Positions 1 through 9,107 are shown, counted from the first letter of the stretch. The stretch: 32,751 bases of DNA from Clostridia bacterium (GCA_017547545.1 JAFYPJ010000018.1:1-32751); one strand, 5' to 3'. The notes: generated by a model not told the origin, from the letters alone. Numbers and translations are program-made.

Positions 1-937
1 CGTAGATACCAACCCTTGCAGGATCGGTTATCCTGTTCTCCTTCATGATATTTGAAATTCTCTTGAGAACAAATTCGGGCATGGAATCATTTATCTTTCT
101 TGCCGCAAGAATTATATTTGCAAGACCGGGATAATCACCAACAAGAAACCAGGGGTCAACAGAAATACAGTGACCGCCAACACCCGGACCGGGATTGAGA
201 ATGTTAACACGGGGATGCTTATTTGCAATTCTGATGATTTCGTAAACATCCATATTATCACTGCGGCATATCTTTGCAAGTTCATTTGCAAAGGCAATAT
301 TGATATCGCGGAAGGTGTTTTCAACAACCTTTGTCATCTCTGCTGTACGGATATCGGTTACAACAATATCACCCTCACAGAAGGAATGGTAAAGCTCCTT
401 AACCTTTTCACCTACCGCCTTATCGTCGGCACCGATGGTACGGGAATTATGCTTTAATTCATATACCATGTTACCGGGAATGATTCTCTCAGGTGCATGA
501 ACAAGATTTATATCTTCACCGATCACAAAACCGTTTTCTTCTATGATGGGGCGAACAAAACGGTCCATTGTACCGGGAGAAACGGTGGACTCAAGAACCA
601 CTGTAGCTCCCTTGGGACAAACCTCCATAACCTTTTTAACAGCAGCTATAACATAGCAGGGATCAATCTTCTTGCTCTTTTTATCATAGGGTGTGGGAAC
701 CGCTACTATATACATATCGGTTGAAATATAGTCGGTTGAAAATTCAATTCCCTTTGCCAACGCATCAGCAAAAAGCTCATCAAGTCCATCTTCATCAAAG
801 GTGGTTTTTCCGCCTCTTAAAGTGTCTACAAGCTCCTTGTTATAGTCTGTACCAACAACCTCAACTCCGTGAGAAGCAAACATAAGGGCCGTGGGAAGTC
901 CTATATAACCTAATCCTATTACATTGATCTTTGCCAT
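1..937 (-). CDS. wecC: UDP-N-acetyl-D-mannosamine dehydrogenase, 3' end cut by window edge
   Basis: Oxidises UDP-ManNAc to UDP-ManNAcA with NAD+, supplying an acidic sugar for surface glycan. I translated 312 codons from the ATG at 937. The N-terminal Rossmann loop is GLGYIG (residues 8-13). HAPERIIPG (148-156) and the catalytic-cysteine motif GPGVGGHC (250-257, Cys257), with Lys204 and Asn208, are typical of the UDP-glucose/UDP-ManNAc dehydrogenase family. The ERIIPG motif and chain context favour WecC over Ugd, which is family knowledge rather than proof. About 100 C-terminal residues (UDP-binding domain) lie beyond base 1. The start is one base after the stop of the upstream fusion gene, so it is the distal gene seen in the polysaccharide operon. 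Confidence 0.9.
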   Translation of the reverse strand, partial: MAKINVIGLGYIGLPTALMFASHGVEVVGTDYNKELVDTLRGGKTTFDEDGLDELFADALAKGIEFSTDYISTDMYIVAVPTPYDKKSKKIDPCYVIAAVKKVMEVCPKGATVVLESTVSPGTMDRFVRPIIEENGFVIGEDINLVHAPERIIPGNMVYELKHNSRTIGADDKAVGEKVKELYHSFCEGDIVVTDIRTAEMTKVVENTFRDINIAFANELAKICRSDNMDVYEIIRIANKHPRVNILNPGPGVGGHCISVDPWFLVGDYPGLANIILAARKINDSMPEFVLKRISNIMKENRITDPARVGIY

Positions 938-938
938 A

Positions 939-2648
939 CTATTTACCACCTATCATCTTTTTGATTTTTTTCTTTATTTTAAACAGTCTTGTTTTCTTAT
1001 TCTGGAATTTTTTTGCAGCCATATATCCTTTTTTATCAAGAATATCAAAAAACGCGTTTCTGTATTTGGGAACTGCAATTGATTTTTTCAGCTTCTTATG
1101 AGTTTTTAGTGCATGCTCTGTATTACTTTCAACTGCCTTTGAATACGCAAGGATCTTTTCTGCCATTCCGCAACCTTTTTCGGTATGACAAAGAAGGATC
1201 GACACGCCCTTATCATCGTTGAATTCATCCGTAAGACTCTCAACACCCCAATAATCACCTACCGTGATATCCGAGTAGTTGTTAAAGCCGCGGAAATGAC
1301 AGTTATAACAGCTTTGACGAAGATAATCGAAATATCTGAAATACTCGCATTTATCTCTTGTCATCACAAGCTCGCTCTTATCCTCAAATATAACCTTAAC
1401 ATTGCTCTTTTTCCAGCCGTTGGTTTTATCACGGAACTTAAAATCAACGATCTTTTTGCCGTTTTTGCTTTCAAGCTCCTTTATATAATCCTCAAACACA
1501 ACCGGGCTCTGCACACCGTGGCAGATAAGATCGCAGGTGTAAAGATTTTCGTATTTATCACCGAAATATGTTTTTATTGCCGCTATCTGGCAGGGTGTAC
1601 CCGTTGCAAGAACAGGTATTCCCTTTTCAAGCTCGGACTTTAATTCGGTGTATATTGTTCCCATTTCACTCTGTACATATTTTGATCCGCGTACCGCTTC
1701 AAATTCCTTGAAATTGCGGGTTATCTTATGCACGGGCTGCATCTTTTCGTTATATACAACACCCGAAACTACACCGCCCTGTTCAAATATGTGCTGAGCC
1801 AAAAGTCCTACCGCGCCGCCGGAGGAGGCTGCTTTACGGTTTTCTTCATTTTTATCGCAAAGAGCATAAACCTTTTTGGGTTCATCGCTCTTTTTAGGTG
1901 CATTTACAGGGCATATTTTATTACAAAGTCCGCATTTGATACACTTTTCGTTATCAACCACGGGAACATAATAGCCCTTTTTCTTTTCAATTTTAATTGC
2001 ACCCTTGGGGCATTTTTCTGCGCAGAGCATACAGCCCATGCAGGTTTTTGTGCCAACGGCAGGTGTTTTATCCATCTCAATTTCCTTTATTATCTTTGCA
2101 GGATTTCCTGCTATAACGCAATATCCTTCAGGAAAGCTCTTTGTTACAACAGAGCCTGCTCCCACTACCGTATGCGGACCTAAAACCACACCGGGAAGAA
2201 CCACGGAATTCAATCCTATCCAGGAATTTGCTCCGATTACAATATCCTTTCCTCCCGTATGCTTGGAAAGATCCTTCAGATCGTGATTGGCGGTAACCAT
2301 ACCAACATTACATGCAATATAGCTATCCTTACCGATTATAATCTTTGCACCTGATGCCTGATAATAGTTACCCGGTTTTTGAAATATGGTAATATTATCA
2401 CGGTGAAACTCCATGTTTTTCCAATTTGTAACCGTTACATTATGATTAACCGGAAACGGAACCTTGCGGTTTATACCGATAATCTTTTGCATAAACACGG
2501 CATGCATAGTCCAGCGCCAGCCCTGAGAATACTGAAAACGCTTGAAATACTTTCCTTTAAGGTATTTTCCCTTATAGAAAATATGACCGATGCACCATGC
2601 AAAAAACCACTTTATAAAGCTTATGAGCCGTCCTATTATTCTTTTCAT
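939..2648 (-). CDS. Fusion protein: hexapeptide acyltransferase + 2x[4Fe-4S] ferredoxin + FrhB-like domain
   Basis: A single 569-residue reading frame joins two activities. Residues ~70-190 are a left-handed beta-helix acyltransferase (WcaF/maltose-acetyltransferase type), with candidate catalytic His122 in NHDL and the closing motif GNPAKIIKEI (181-190). Residues 203-246 hold two CxxCxxCxxxCP clusters (Cys203/206/209/213 and Cys236/239/242/246). Residues ~255-540 match the coenzyme F420 hydrogenase/dehydrogenase beta-subunit (FrhB) fold, with SSGG (275-278), ATGTPCQ (348-354), CDLICHG (372-378) and CYNC (447-450). Such Fe-S/FrhB proteins are known beside pyruvyl transferase genes in surface-glycan clusters, usually as a separate gene; their reaction is unknown to me. 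The start overlaps the pyruvyl transferase stop (ATGA), so translation is probably coupled. It likely acylates glycan and carries out a redox step. Confidence 0.85.
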   Translation of the reverse strand: MKRIIGRLISFIKWFFAWCIGHIFYKGKYLKGKYFKRFQYSQGWRWTMHAVFMQKIIGINRKVPFPVNHNVTVTNWKNMEFHRDNITIFQKPGNYYQASGAKIIIGKDSYIACNVGMVTANHDLKDLSKHTGGKDIVIGANSWIGLNSVVLPGVVLGPHTVVGAGSVVTKSFPEGYCVIAGNPAKIIKEIEMDKTPAVGTKTCMGCMLCAEKCPKGAIKIEKKKGYYVPVVDNEKCIKCGLCNKICPVNAPKKSDEPKKVYALCDKNEENRKAASSGGAVGLLAQHIFEQGGVVSGVVYNEKMQPVHKITRNFKEFEAVRGSKYVQSEMGTIYTELKSELEKGIPVLATGTPCQIAAIKTYFGDKYENLYTCDLICHGVQSPVVFEDYIKELESKNGKKIVDFKFRDKTNGWKKSNVKVIFEDKSELVMTRDKCEYFRYFDYLRQSCYNCHFRGFNNYSDITVGDYWGVESLTDEFNDDKGVSILLCHTEKGCGMAEKILAYSKAVESNTEHALKTHKKLKKSIAVPKYRNAFFDILDKKGYMAAKKFQNKKTRLFKIKKKIKKMIGGK

Positions 2649-3832
2649 TTTACCGCCCTCAATGCCTCAAAAAACGATTCACAGGACTCTACCAGCTTTT
2701 CTCTGCCCGAATCAACCCGCAGGCGGGCATTTTTATCATTTAATATCTCTTCTGCCTTTGCAAGAACAGATTGCCATTCATCACCTCTTGCTTTTTCAAG
2801 GGTGAAAAATCTGTCATTCATATCCATTCTTTCAAGCACATCCTGCATTTTACCTTTGTATTCAGAACCGAATTTTGTATGGTCTATTGAAATTACAGGT
2901 GTGGAATTTCTGATAGAAAGAAGTGTCCCGTGGAAAAAGTTTGTTAAGGTAATATCACAAAGCCCGAAAACAAGACTCCATTCGAGGGGATTAAGATCAT
3001 ACATATAAATATCCTCAGCACCCGTATTACTGAAAACGGAGATGACTTTATGAGTATCCTTGTATTTTTCCCTCAAGCGTTTAACCAGCGCTGTGGTTGT
3101 ACCCATAGTACAAATAAGACGCTTGTCTGACGGAATATTATATCTTTTATATATTTTTTCTTTGTATTCCTCTTTTGTTGTACCCAACTTTTCCAATACA
3201 TAGTCAAGATCAAGAAAAGCGGTAGGATCGCAGGTAAAATCGGTTTTAACCTCAGGCGCGCAGTGGTGAACAAGACCTTCGGTATATTCATCGCGAACTC
3301 CTATAAACTTAAAGCCATCAAGAGATCTGCCGAAAATTTTTCTTCTTTCCTCTGTTACATGCTCCATACCCATGCCGAAAGCAGAGGCAGCGTAGGAAAA
3401 TTTGAGAACATCACATTCTCCCATATCCAACAGATAGGGATTCGGGAATCCTCTTTTTATCCAATTCCATACCGCATCCGAACCTACAACTACTATATCA
3501 TAGTTAGCTTTAATATAATTAAAAGTATTTTCGCAGGTATCCTCAATTATCTGCTTACCTGAAAGAGGAAGGTACTTCAAGGAATCACGAAATACCTTTT
3601 TACGCTTTATCCTTCTGAAAAACTCCATAGGGCGTTTAACCATGCTCTTGTTAAATTTCACCCTATAATTCTTTTCCATTTTTGCGCTGGAGTAATCTAT
3701 AACCTCAACGGTATCCTCCGGAAAGCGTTTCTGTATTTCATGAGACAGAGCAACACATTGCATGTACGCTCCGTAATTTATACTTCTGTGAAAGGTAAGT
3801 ATCCCTATTCGCATAATTTTCATCGGATACAA
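2645..3832 (-). CDS. Polysaccharide pyruvyl transferase family protein
   Basis: Predicted to add a pyruvyl ketal from phosphoenolpyruvate to a glycan sugar. The family's N-terminal signature is present: LTFHRSINYGAYMQ (residues ~12-25). The C-terminal FFHGTLLSIRNSTPVISI stretch fits the nucleotide/PEP-site motif of this GT-B-like family, and length (395 aa) is normal. Three starts are possible: TTG at 3832 and ATG at 3823 and 3814. The ribosome site AAGGAAAGGG at 3838-3847 lies 5 nt from the TTG but 14 nt from the next ATG, so TTG is favoured. The gene follows the flippase by 17 bp and overlaps the acyltransferase/FrhB fusion by 4 bp, the classic neighbour of FrhB-like proteins in such clusters. 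Confidence 0.82.
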   Translation of the reverse strand: MYPMKIMRIGILTFHRSINYGAYMQCVALSHEIQKRFPEDTVEVIDYSSAKMEKNYRVKFNKSMVKRPMEFFRRIKRKKVFRDSLKYLPLSGKQIIEDTCENTFNYIKANYDIVVVGSDAVWNWIKRGFPNPYLLDMGECDVLKFSYAASAFGMGMEHVTEERRKIFGRSLDGFKFIGVRDEYTEGLVHHCAPEVKTDFTCDPTAFLDLDYVLEKLGTTKEEYKEKIYKRYNIPSDKRLICTMGTTTALVKRLREKYKDTHKVISVFSNTGAEDIYMYDLNPLEWSLVFGLCDITLTNFFHGTLLSIRNSTPVISIDHTKFGSEYKGKMQDVLERMDMNDRFFTLEKARGDEWQSVLAKAEEILNDKNARLRVDSGREKLVESCESFFEALRAVK

Positions 3833-3849
3833 AAGTACCCTTTCCTTTC

Positions 3850-5454
3850 TTAATCTACATGTTTAACTTTAAGATTTCGCCATTTCTTTAAAATAATCTT
3901 AAACATTACGGCAAAATAGAGCAATCCCCAAACACAACCTAAAATCAATGCTTCCACCGATTCACCGTTCAAGCCCGAATCAATGAATTCAAGGGAAAGA
4001 AGATTTTCGAGGTGAAGATACTTCTTTGCAAAGAAGAATACTACTCCAAATACCAAATTTACAAGTATTATAAGTAAGCTCTCTCCCCAAGGGAATATCT
4101 CACGCAGGGTAATTTTCAGATATTTTGCAGTAACCGCAAGCTGGATCATACCCATAACAACCGTAGAAATAAAGGTTGCAACGGCAGGAGAAAGCATTTG
4201 CACCGCTTCTCCGAAGGGCTTGAGTGCCACAAAAAACAGAATGTTCAATACTGCATTTGAAGCAAGAGAACCAACCGAGCTCCAGAAAATAAATGTTGTT
4301 TTTCCAACCGAGTTCAAAACCATTCCGTAATATGTACAACGCAAGAGCAGGTAGAGTGAATAAAGCCTGAATACCCATGCGCCCGAAATATATTTTTCGC
4401 TGTAAAGTATTCTCATAACATCTTCGGCATAAACAAAGCATCCAACCGAAATAACAGCGATTATGATCAAGCTGAGAGTTGTGGAATTGGCCCAAAGCTT
4501 TACCGCCTTTTTGGTTTCATCTTTTGAAAGCAGCCTTACCATCTGGGGTAAAAGAACAGCTGTAAATGACGAAGCTATTATGGTAACCGGAAGCTCCTTT
4601 GCCGCATTGCTGTAAATTGCATAACTGTTATCGTCCATAAAGAATCCGATAATAAGTCTGTCTAATTCAATATTAAGGGTTCCGACAACGGATGCAAGGC
4701 CCAAGGGGATGGAAAATGCCAAAACGGTTTTAAGCATTTTACCCGATATATACGGTCTTAATCCGCCTGCCACACCTGCGGCAATTATATAAACCGAAAT
4801 TGCAAATATTGTTTCTGTAATTACATACAGAAGCATATATTGCTCAAATTTCCATCCTGCCCATTGAACAATCAGCACGCAAAGAAGCAGAGCTGCGCTG
4901 TTCAATATACGGAAAGCAACAAGCATCTTTGTCTTTCTGTATACTATCAGCAGGTTTTCAATACTTGAACAAACTATCTTTGACCAGGGGAAAAGTGCAA
5001 GAAAATACAGGAAATTCGATATCATATCGTTGTTCAGGCACTTTTCTATCAGATTTACGGAAAGCACCAATGCCAAGCCAACTACAAAGCTGAGTATTGT
5101 ATTTAAGGTGTAATAGAAAGAAAGAAATTTTTTCTTCTCTTCTTTGGAATCGGTTTTGGCAAGGAAATAGTTTAAGCTTTTCGGCAAACCCAACATCAGC
5201 ATGGATGTTACAAGATTTATAACCATAAGGATCTTATTATAGGTTGCAAATTCATCAAGATCTCTGAACCTTGCAAGAAGCATTGCCATAATCATGGCTA
5301 TAGCCGAGGTTGCTATCTTTGAAAAGGTGAGTAAGGTTGCATCGGCACCTATATTTGATCCCTTATTCTTCTTTTTTTCTTTTTTTAGTTCTTTTTCATC
5401 CAAGAGCTTTGTTTCCTTGGATTCAAGCTCTTCGGTGATTTCTTTATTTTCCAT
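3850..5454 (-). CDS. Wzx-type polysaccharide/lipid-linked oligosaccharide flippase (MOP superfamily)
   Basis: This 534-residue integral membrane protein has roughly 12-14 hydrophobic segments from residue ~38 to the C-terminus. It resembles the Polysaccharide_synt/Wzx branch of the MOP exporters that flip undecaprenyl-linked repeat units to the outer leaflet. The first ~35 residues are an unusually charged Glu/Lys-rich cytoplasmic extension. Segments such as GLPKSLNYFLAKT (residues ~93-105) and ELDRLIIGFFMDD fit the family. The start ATG (5454) shares one base with the stop of the upstream glycosyltransferase (TAATG), so translation is coupled. No Wzy polymerase is visible in the window; it may lie beyond the left edge. 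Confidence 0.85.
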   Translation of the reverse strand: MENKEITEELESKETKLLDEKELKKEKKKNKGSNIGADATLLTFSKIATSAIAMIMAMLLARFRDLDEFATYNKILMVINLVTSMLMLGLPKSLNYFLAKTDSKEEKKKFLSFYYTLNTILSFVVGLALVLSVNLIEKCLNNDMISNFLYFLALFPWSKIVCSSIENLLIVYRKTKMLVAFRILNSAALLLCVLIVQWAGWKFEQYMLLYVITETIFAISVYIIAAGVAGGLRPYISGKMLKTVLAFSIPLGLASVVGTLNIELDRLIIGFFMDDNSYAIYSNAAKELPVTIIASSFTAVLLPQMVRLLSKDETKKAVKLWANSTTLSLIIIAVISVGCFVYAEDVMRILYSEKYISGAWVFRLYSLYLLLRCTYYGMVLNSVGKTTFIFWSSVGSLASNAVLNILFFVALKPFGEAVQMLSPAVATFISTVVMGMIQLAVTAKYLKITLREIFPWGESLLIILVNLVFGVVFFFAKKYLHLENLLSLEFIDSGLNGESVEALILGCVWGLLYFAVMFKIILKKWRNLKVKHVD

Positions 5455-6755
5455 TAAATAAGTTCCTCAATCTGCTTTGCCGCATTGGCAAAATCAAAAC
5501 GCTCTGTTTCTTCTGTGTTAATGTTAAGTTCGGGAAGCTTGCCCTCCTTAAAGAGCAGATAATCACGGTAAACATATTTCTTGAGACCTGCAAAATCAGC
5601 ATCAGCTGTTGCTTCCTCATATGTAATACCCAATCCGGCTCTCTTCATTACAACAGAAACCTCACTGTTTGGCTCATCGCCTGCTACAAGGGAAACTATA
5701 GATTTACCCATCATGATATATTCAAGAAATTTACCGGGGAAAACTCCGTTTTCGCCCTTTTCATTCCATGTGGAAAGCACAAGATGACGGGTGGATGCCT
5801 GTAATTCAAGACATTTTCCGCGGGGTAGCATACCGTAATCGGTGATTCGTCCCTCAAGACCGTATTTTTTTGCCTGACTTTCAAATACAGCAAGATGGTT
5901 ACCCGCATATTTGAAATGGACATCCTCCATATTCATCTTTCCCTCGTCACAAAGCTCCTTCACTGCCTTGAAAAGAGGAGTTATATCTCTCTTTCCCGCA
6001 TAAAGAGCTCCAACATAGGTAAAGGAGAAAAGATTATCCGGTACTGCACCTTCTATATCAACATCGTTACGGTCAAAGCCGTTATATATAACGCTTGCCT
6101 TATGCTTATACCTTTCACCGAATATTCTTTGGTAATATCCGTTGGAAACCGCCACAAGGCTGTCTGCCTTTCGGCAAACCCTGTTCTGCAAGCGTGTTCT
6201 GTAACCCTTTGTAAAGAAGGAGGTATGATTTACCACCATAGGATCACGGAAATCAGCTATCCACTTTACTTTGGGGGCATATTTCTTCATTACAAGACCA
6301 CAAAGGTGACAGGAAACAGGACCGTAGGAGGAAATAACAGCATCATAGCTGCGGTATTTTTCCTTATCTGCCAAAACAAGCTTTTTAAACTCACGGGTAT
6401 ATGCCTTTGAGCCTGTTATACGCATTATTTCCTTAACCTCATGCTTTAATCTTGACTTAAAGCCCATCTTTTTAAAGCCGCTTGTGTTAACAGACTTTTT
6501 CTGAGGTGCGGCAGCACCGCCCTTAGGCTGTGATGCCCCGCCCTCCTTAACTATTGGGCGGTCTATTTCAATTACGCTATCAAGCTTGCCAAGCACCTCG
6601 TCAAAGGAATGGTCAAGCTCACCGAAGGGTTTAACCGTAACAACATCAACATGATTTCCCTTTTCCTTTAATGCCTGCGCTAATTTTGTTGGTCTTATTA
6701 CACCCACGGTATGTCTGGGTGCAAAATTATAGCTTATAATCAGAATTTTTTTCAT
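5454..6755 (-). CDS. Glycosyltransferase, GT4-like (WbuB type)
   Basis: Predicted cytoplasmic sugar transferase acting on the lipid-linked glycan. The N-terminus (IISYNFAPRHTVGVIRP, residues ~6-22) is the donor/acceptor loop seen in WbuB/WcaI-type GT4 enzymes. Further family features are the ADFRDP motif, a VAVSNGY linker into the second GT-B domain, and FPGKFLEYIMMGKSIV near the C-terminal nucleotide site. Residues ~71-88 are a low-complexity Gly/Ala/Pro/Lys insert (GGASQPKGGAAAPQKK), probably a flexible surface loop. The start has GGAG 7 nt upstream and follows the previous glycosyltransferase stop after one base. Sugar specificity cannot be read from the sequence. Confidence 0.83.
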   Translation of the reverse strand: MKKILIISYNFAPRHTVGVIRPTKLAQALKEKGNHVDVVTVKPFGELDHSFDEVLGKLDSVIEIDRPIVKEGGASQPKGGAAAPQKKSVNTSGFKKMGFKSRLKHEVKEIMRITGSKAYTREFKKLVLADKEKYRSYDAVISSYGPVSCHLCGLVMKKYAPKVKWIADFRDPMVVNHTSFFTKGYRTRLQNRVCRKADSLVAVSNGYYQRIFGERYKHKASVIYNGFDRNDVDIEGAVPDNLFSFTYVGALYAGKRDITPLFKAVKELCDEGKMNMEDVHFKYAGNHLAVFESQAKKYGLEGRITDYGMLPRGKCLELQASTRHLVLSTWNEKGENGVFPGKFLEYIMMGKSIVSLVAGDEPNSEVSVVMKRAGLGITYEEATADADFAGLKKYVYRDYLLFKEGKLPELNINTEETERFDFANAAKQIEELI

Positions 6756-6756
6756 T

Positions 6757-7929
6757 TTACTGCTCCAGAAGCTTGAAATACTCGTCGCTTATAACAGATT
6801 CATCATTAAGCCATGCCCGTTTATAACCCTTTTCGGCATAGTCGCTTTGCATTGCCTTGTCCGAAAGCATTGCCGCCAGGGCATCTGCATAAATTTCATG
6901 AACCTTCGCCTTATTGTTATAATCAAAATCAGGTACTCCATCAAAAACAGGAGTAATAATGCCGTTATCTGCCTTTACCCAATCCTTTATATCAAGCTTG
7001 CGGTATTCGTTATACATGATTTCCGCAGGGCCTGTGGCACAGGCTGTAGTAACAACCGCGGTTTTGCAAACCATTGCTTCAATCAAAGCATTCGGGAAGC
7101 CCTCACTTATGGAGGACATAGCATAAACATCACTCTTTGCCACATACTTGAAGGGGTTACTCTGATAACCTGCAAGAAGAATATCATCGGCATATTTATT
7201 GCGCTTTGCCATATCTATGATATCCTTTTCGAATTTTCCTCTGTGACCTACAAGCACAAGACCTGCATCCGGCACCTTCTCCTTAAGAAGCTCGAAGCTC
7301 TTGAAAAGATCCCAATGACCTTTATGCTCGCTTAATATGCCAACAGTTGAAACAACCTTGTGAGTATCAAAGAAGTTCTGTTCTTCTTTTGAAAGGGGTT
7401 CTTTTGACATCTCTTCTATATGATTACAATCAAGAAGATTTTCAATGGTATGGCACTTATCGGCATCCTTTGGATACTTTTCAACAAAAAATGCTTCCAT
7501 TTCCTTTGCATTGAAAAGTATTTCCCCGCCTGCGGCAATAATTCCGTGATATTCACTTGTATTATCTATAAGATCCTGCGCACCGCGGCAAGCTCCGATC
7601 ATGCGGCATTTAAGATTGGCAAAACGGATAGCTCTGTTTGCTCCGGGGGTAAACGCAAATACGGTGGAAACCTTTTTTTGCCTGCATATCTTATTTATCT
7701 TTCTTGATCTGCGGTAAAGGTTGAATACCTTTTTTACAAAGTTATGACTTGCGGGAATATTGAGATTTATAAGCTCCGCATCTATTTCATAGCTGATATC
7801 ATCGTCATCAAAAACTATGTAGTAGATATTGTACTTAGGTGAAAATAACTTTGTTAATCTTGATGCAAATCTTTCACTTCCACCGCTTTTAAGGTCGGGA
7901 GTGATAAAAACCAGATTTTTCTTTTCCAT
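6757..7929 (-). CDS. Glycosyltransferase family 4
   Basis: This 390-residue retaining GT-B glycosyltransferase has an N-terminal glycine-rich acceptor loop (PDLKSGGSERF, residues 11-21). The C-terminal Glycos_transf_1 domain includes VGILSEHKGHWDLF (~196-209) and the EX7E motif with Glu276 and Glu284 (SISEGFPNALIEAM), the donor-phosphate/base pair of GT4 enzymes. The start has GGAGAG 5 nt upstream. It lies one base after the preceding glycosyltransferase and one base before the next, in a tight operon. Substrate is unknown. The sequence is closest in style to GalNAc/galactosyl transferases of capsule clusters, but this is inference. Confidence 0.87.
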   Translation of the reverse strand: MEKKNLVFITPDLKSGGSERFASRLTKLFSPKYNIYYIVFDDDDISYEIDAELINLNIPASHNFVKKVFNLYRRSRKINKICRQKKVSTVFAFTPGANRAIRFANLKCRMIGACRGAQDLIDNTSEYHGIIAAGGEILFNAKEMEAFFVEKYPKDADKCHTIENLLDCNHIEEMSKEPLSKEEQNFFDTHKVVSTVGILSEHKGHWDLFKSFELLKEKVPDAGLVLVGHRGKFEKDIIDMAKRNKYADDILLAGYQSNPFKYVAKSDVYAMSSISEGFPNALIEAMVCKTAVVTTACATGPAEIMYNEYRKLDIKDWVKADNGIITPVFDGVPDFDYNNKAKVHEIYADALAAMLSDKAMQSDYAEKGYKRAWLNDESVISDEYFKLLEQ

Positions 7930-7930
7930 T

Positions 7931-8971
7931 TCAGCTCTCCAATAATTTCACGAGGTCGTTGATAACCGTTTCGGGCATATATTTTTTTGCCTCATCACTA
8001 CAGAATACGCGCATCTTTGCGATTTCTTCGGGGTGATCGTAATAATATTCAAGCTTTTCGCGAAATTCGTCAAAATTACATCTCTCAAAAGAAACTGCCG
8101 TTTCACCCTCACGCAGCATATCGGCATAATAGTCCCATCTTGCACTCAATGTAGGTAAACCTGCAAAAAATGCATCTATGATCGAAGCAGGCTGACCTTC
8201 GGTGGGGCACTTTGTGGGGAAAAGATGAAGGAAATAATTATGCATTATCTCGCTTGTATCCCATGCATTTGCAAGGCCGTGGTATTTTATATAATCGGGA
8301 AATGTTTGCCTGATACGGGGGAATTCATCAACATAATCTGTTTCTATCTTTCCGTATATATCCAGAGTGTATTTGATACCGTTTTCATTTATCTTTTTGA
8401 TTTCACGGATCATTTCGGGAAAACCTTTGAGATCCATAACTCTTGACATATAGATAAGCTTCAGAGGCTTCTGATATTCTGTTTCAAGCTCTTCTCCCTT
8501 GAAATGACGAAGCTTTTTAAAATTGGGAAATACAGAAACGCGTTCAAGGCCGCATCTGTTAAGATCATTTTTAAGAGTATCGGTTTCAACGATGATATGC
8601 TTGAGCTGTTTTAATATGTTAAGGGATTCGGGGGTTTCATTTACCGTTTCCATCAATGCCGCGCCTACAAGGATGAAATATATATCTCTTTTAAAGAGCT
8701 TATTTATCATGGTGCAAGCCTTAACAAGATTCATTACACTTGTATTATTGGAAAGGAGAAGTATCTTTTCGCTTTTGCGAAAAGCATTAAACAGAGCTTT
8801 GAATAATTTTACCTTTGAATGCTTGATTTCACGGTAATTACATTCTCTTATGTTCTCTTTACCGTAAATATCAGCAAGCCTGTCTACTATTTCAAGGGTT
8901 TTTATTGTTTGTCCGTCAAAAGCATTGTTACGGGAAAAATTACCCATAATACAGAATTTACTCTTGCTCAT
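7931..8971 (-). CDS. Glycosyltransferase, GT4-like, first gene of glycan operon
   Basis: A 346-residue protein with GT-B architecture. The C-terminal half contains LIYMSRVMDLKGFPEMI, typical of Glycos_transf_1, and FPTKCPTEGQPASIIDAFFAG, where the usual second Glu of EX7E is replaced by Asp (E-x7-D). The N-terminal half is short and divergent, beginning ILLLSNNTSVMNL after ~70 residues. The ATG at 8971 has GGAGG 5 nt upstream. It is the promoter-proximal gene of the operon, with about 65 nt of AT-rich leader from the predicted transcription start. Donor and acceptor are unknown. Confidence 0.8.
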   Translation of the reverse strand: MSKSKFCIMGNFSRNNAFDGQTIKTLEIVDRLADIYGKENIRECNYREIKHSKVKLFKALFNAFRKSEKILLLSNNTSVMNLVKACTMINKLFKRDIYFILVGAALMETVNETPESLNILKQLKHIIVETDTLKNDLNRCGLERVSVFPNFKKLRHFKGEELETEYQKPLKLIYMSRVMDLKGFPEMIREIKKINENGIKYTLDIYGKIETDYVDEFPRIRQTFPDYIKYHGLANAWDTSEIMHNYFLHLFPTKCPTEGQPASIIDAFFAGLPTLSARWDYYADMLREGETAVSFERCNFDEFREKLEYYYDHPEEIAKMRVFCSDEAKKYMPETVINDLVKLLES

Positions 8972-9041
8972 CGAAGCCTCCGAAAAATGATAAAATAGGA
9001 ATATATATATTATATATATCTAAAAGTCTACATATATAGAT

Positions 9042-9070
9042 ATTATATCATATATTTATTATAATGTCAA
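9042..9070 (-). promoter_or_regulatory. Sigma-A promoter of the polysaccharide operon
   Basis: On the minus strand, TTGACA (9065-9070), a 17-nt spacer ending TGA, and TATAAT (9042-9047). Both hexamers are perfect consensus with an extended -10. The predicted transcript starts near 9035, giving a ~65-nt AT-only leader before the first glycosyltransferase. The leader holds an ATCTA/TAGAT stem and a run of alternating AT at 8999-9019. Confidence 0.85.
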
Positions 9071-9083
9071 GGAAAAGAGAAAA

Positions 9084-9107
9084 GAGGAGCAGTTAAAACT
9101 ACTCCTC
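9084..9107 (-). terminator. Rho-independent terminator after CNNM/CorC gene
   Basis: Stem GAGGAG-AGTT pairs with AACT-CTCCTC (one internal mismatch), followed on the minus strand by a TTTTCTCTTTT tract. The 5' arm includes the last two Glu codons and the stop of the gene, so the terminator overlaps the coding end. It sits immediately upstream of the glycan promoter. Confidence 0.75.

Noticed and set aside
2379..3008. Plus-strand open frame of 209 codons across the fusion/pyruvyl transferase junction
   Set aside because: It lies antisense to two well-supported coupled genes, with no promoter or ribosome site.
8999..9060. AT-rich repeats considered as a replication origin or CRISPR leader
   Set aside because: No DnaA boxes, no spaced identical repeats and no cas genes; the tract sits inside a normal promoter-leader region.
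1..9070. Glycan operon considered as a mobile or horizontally acquired island
   Set aside because: No integrase, transposase, repeats or tRNA boundary are visible, and base use looks like the rest of the window; the left boundary is outside the window.
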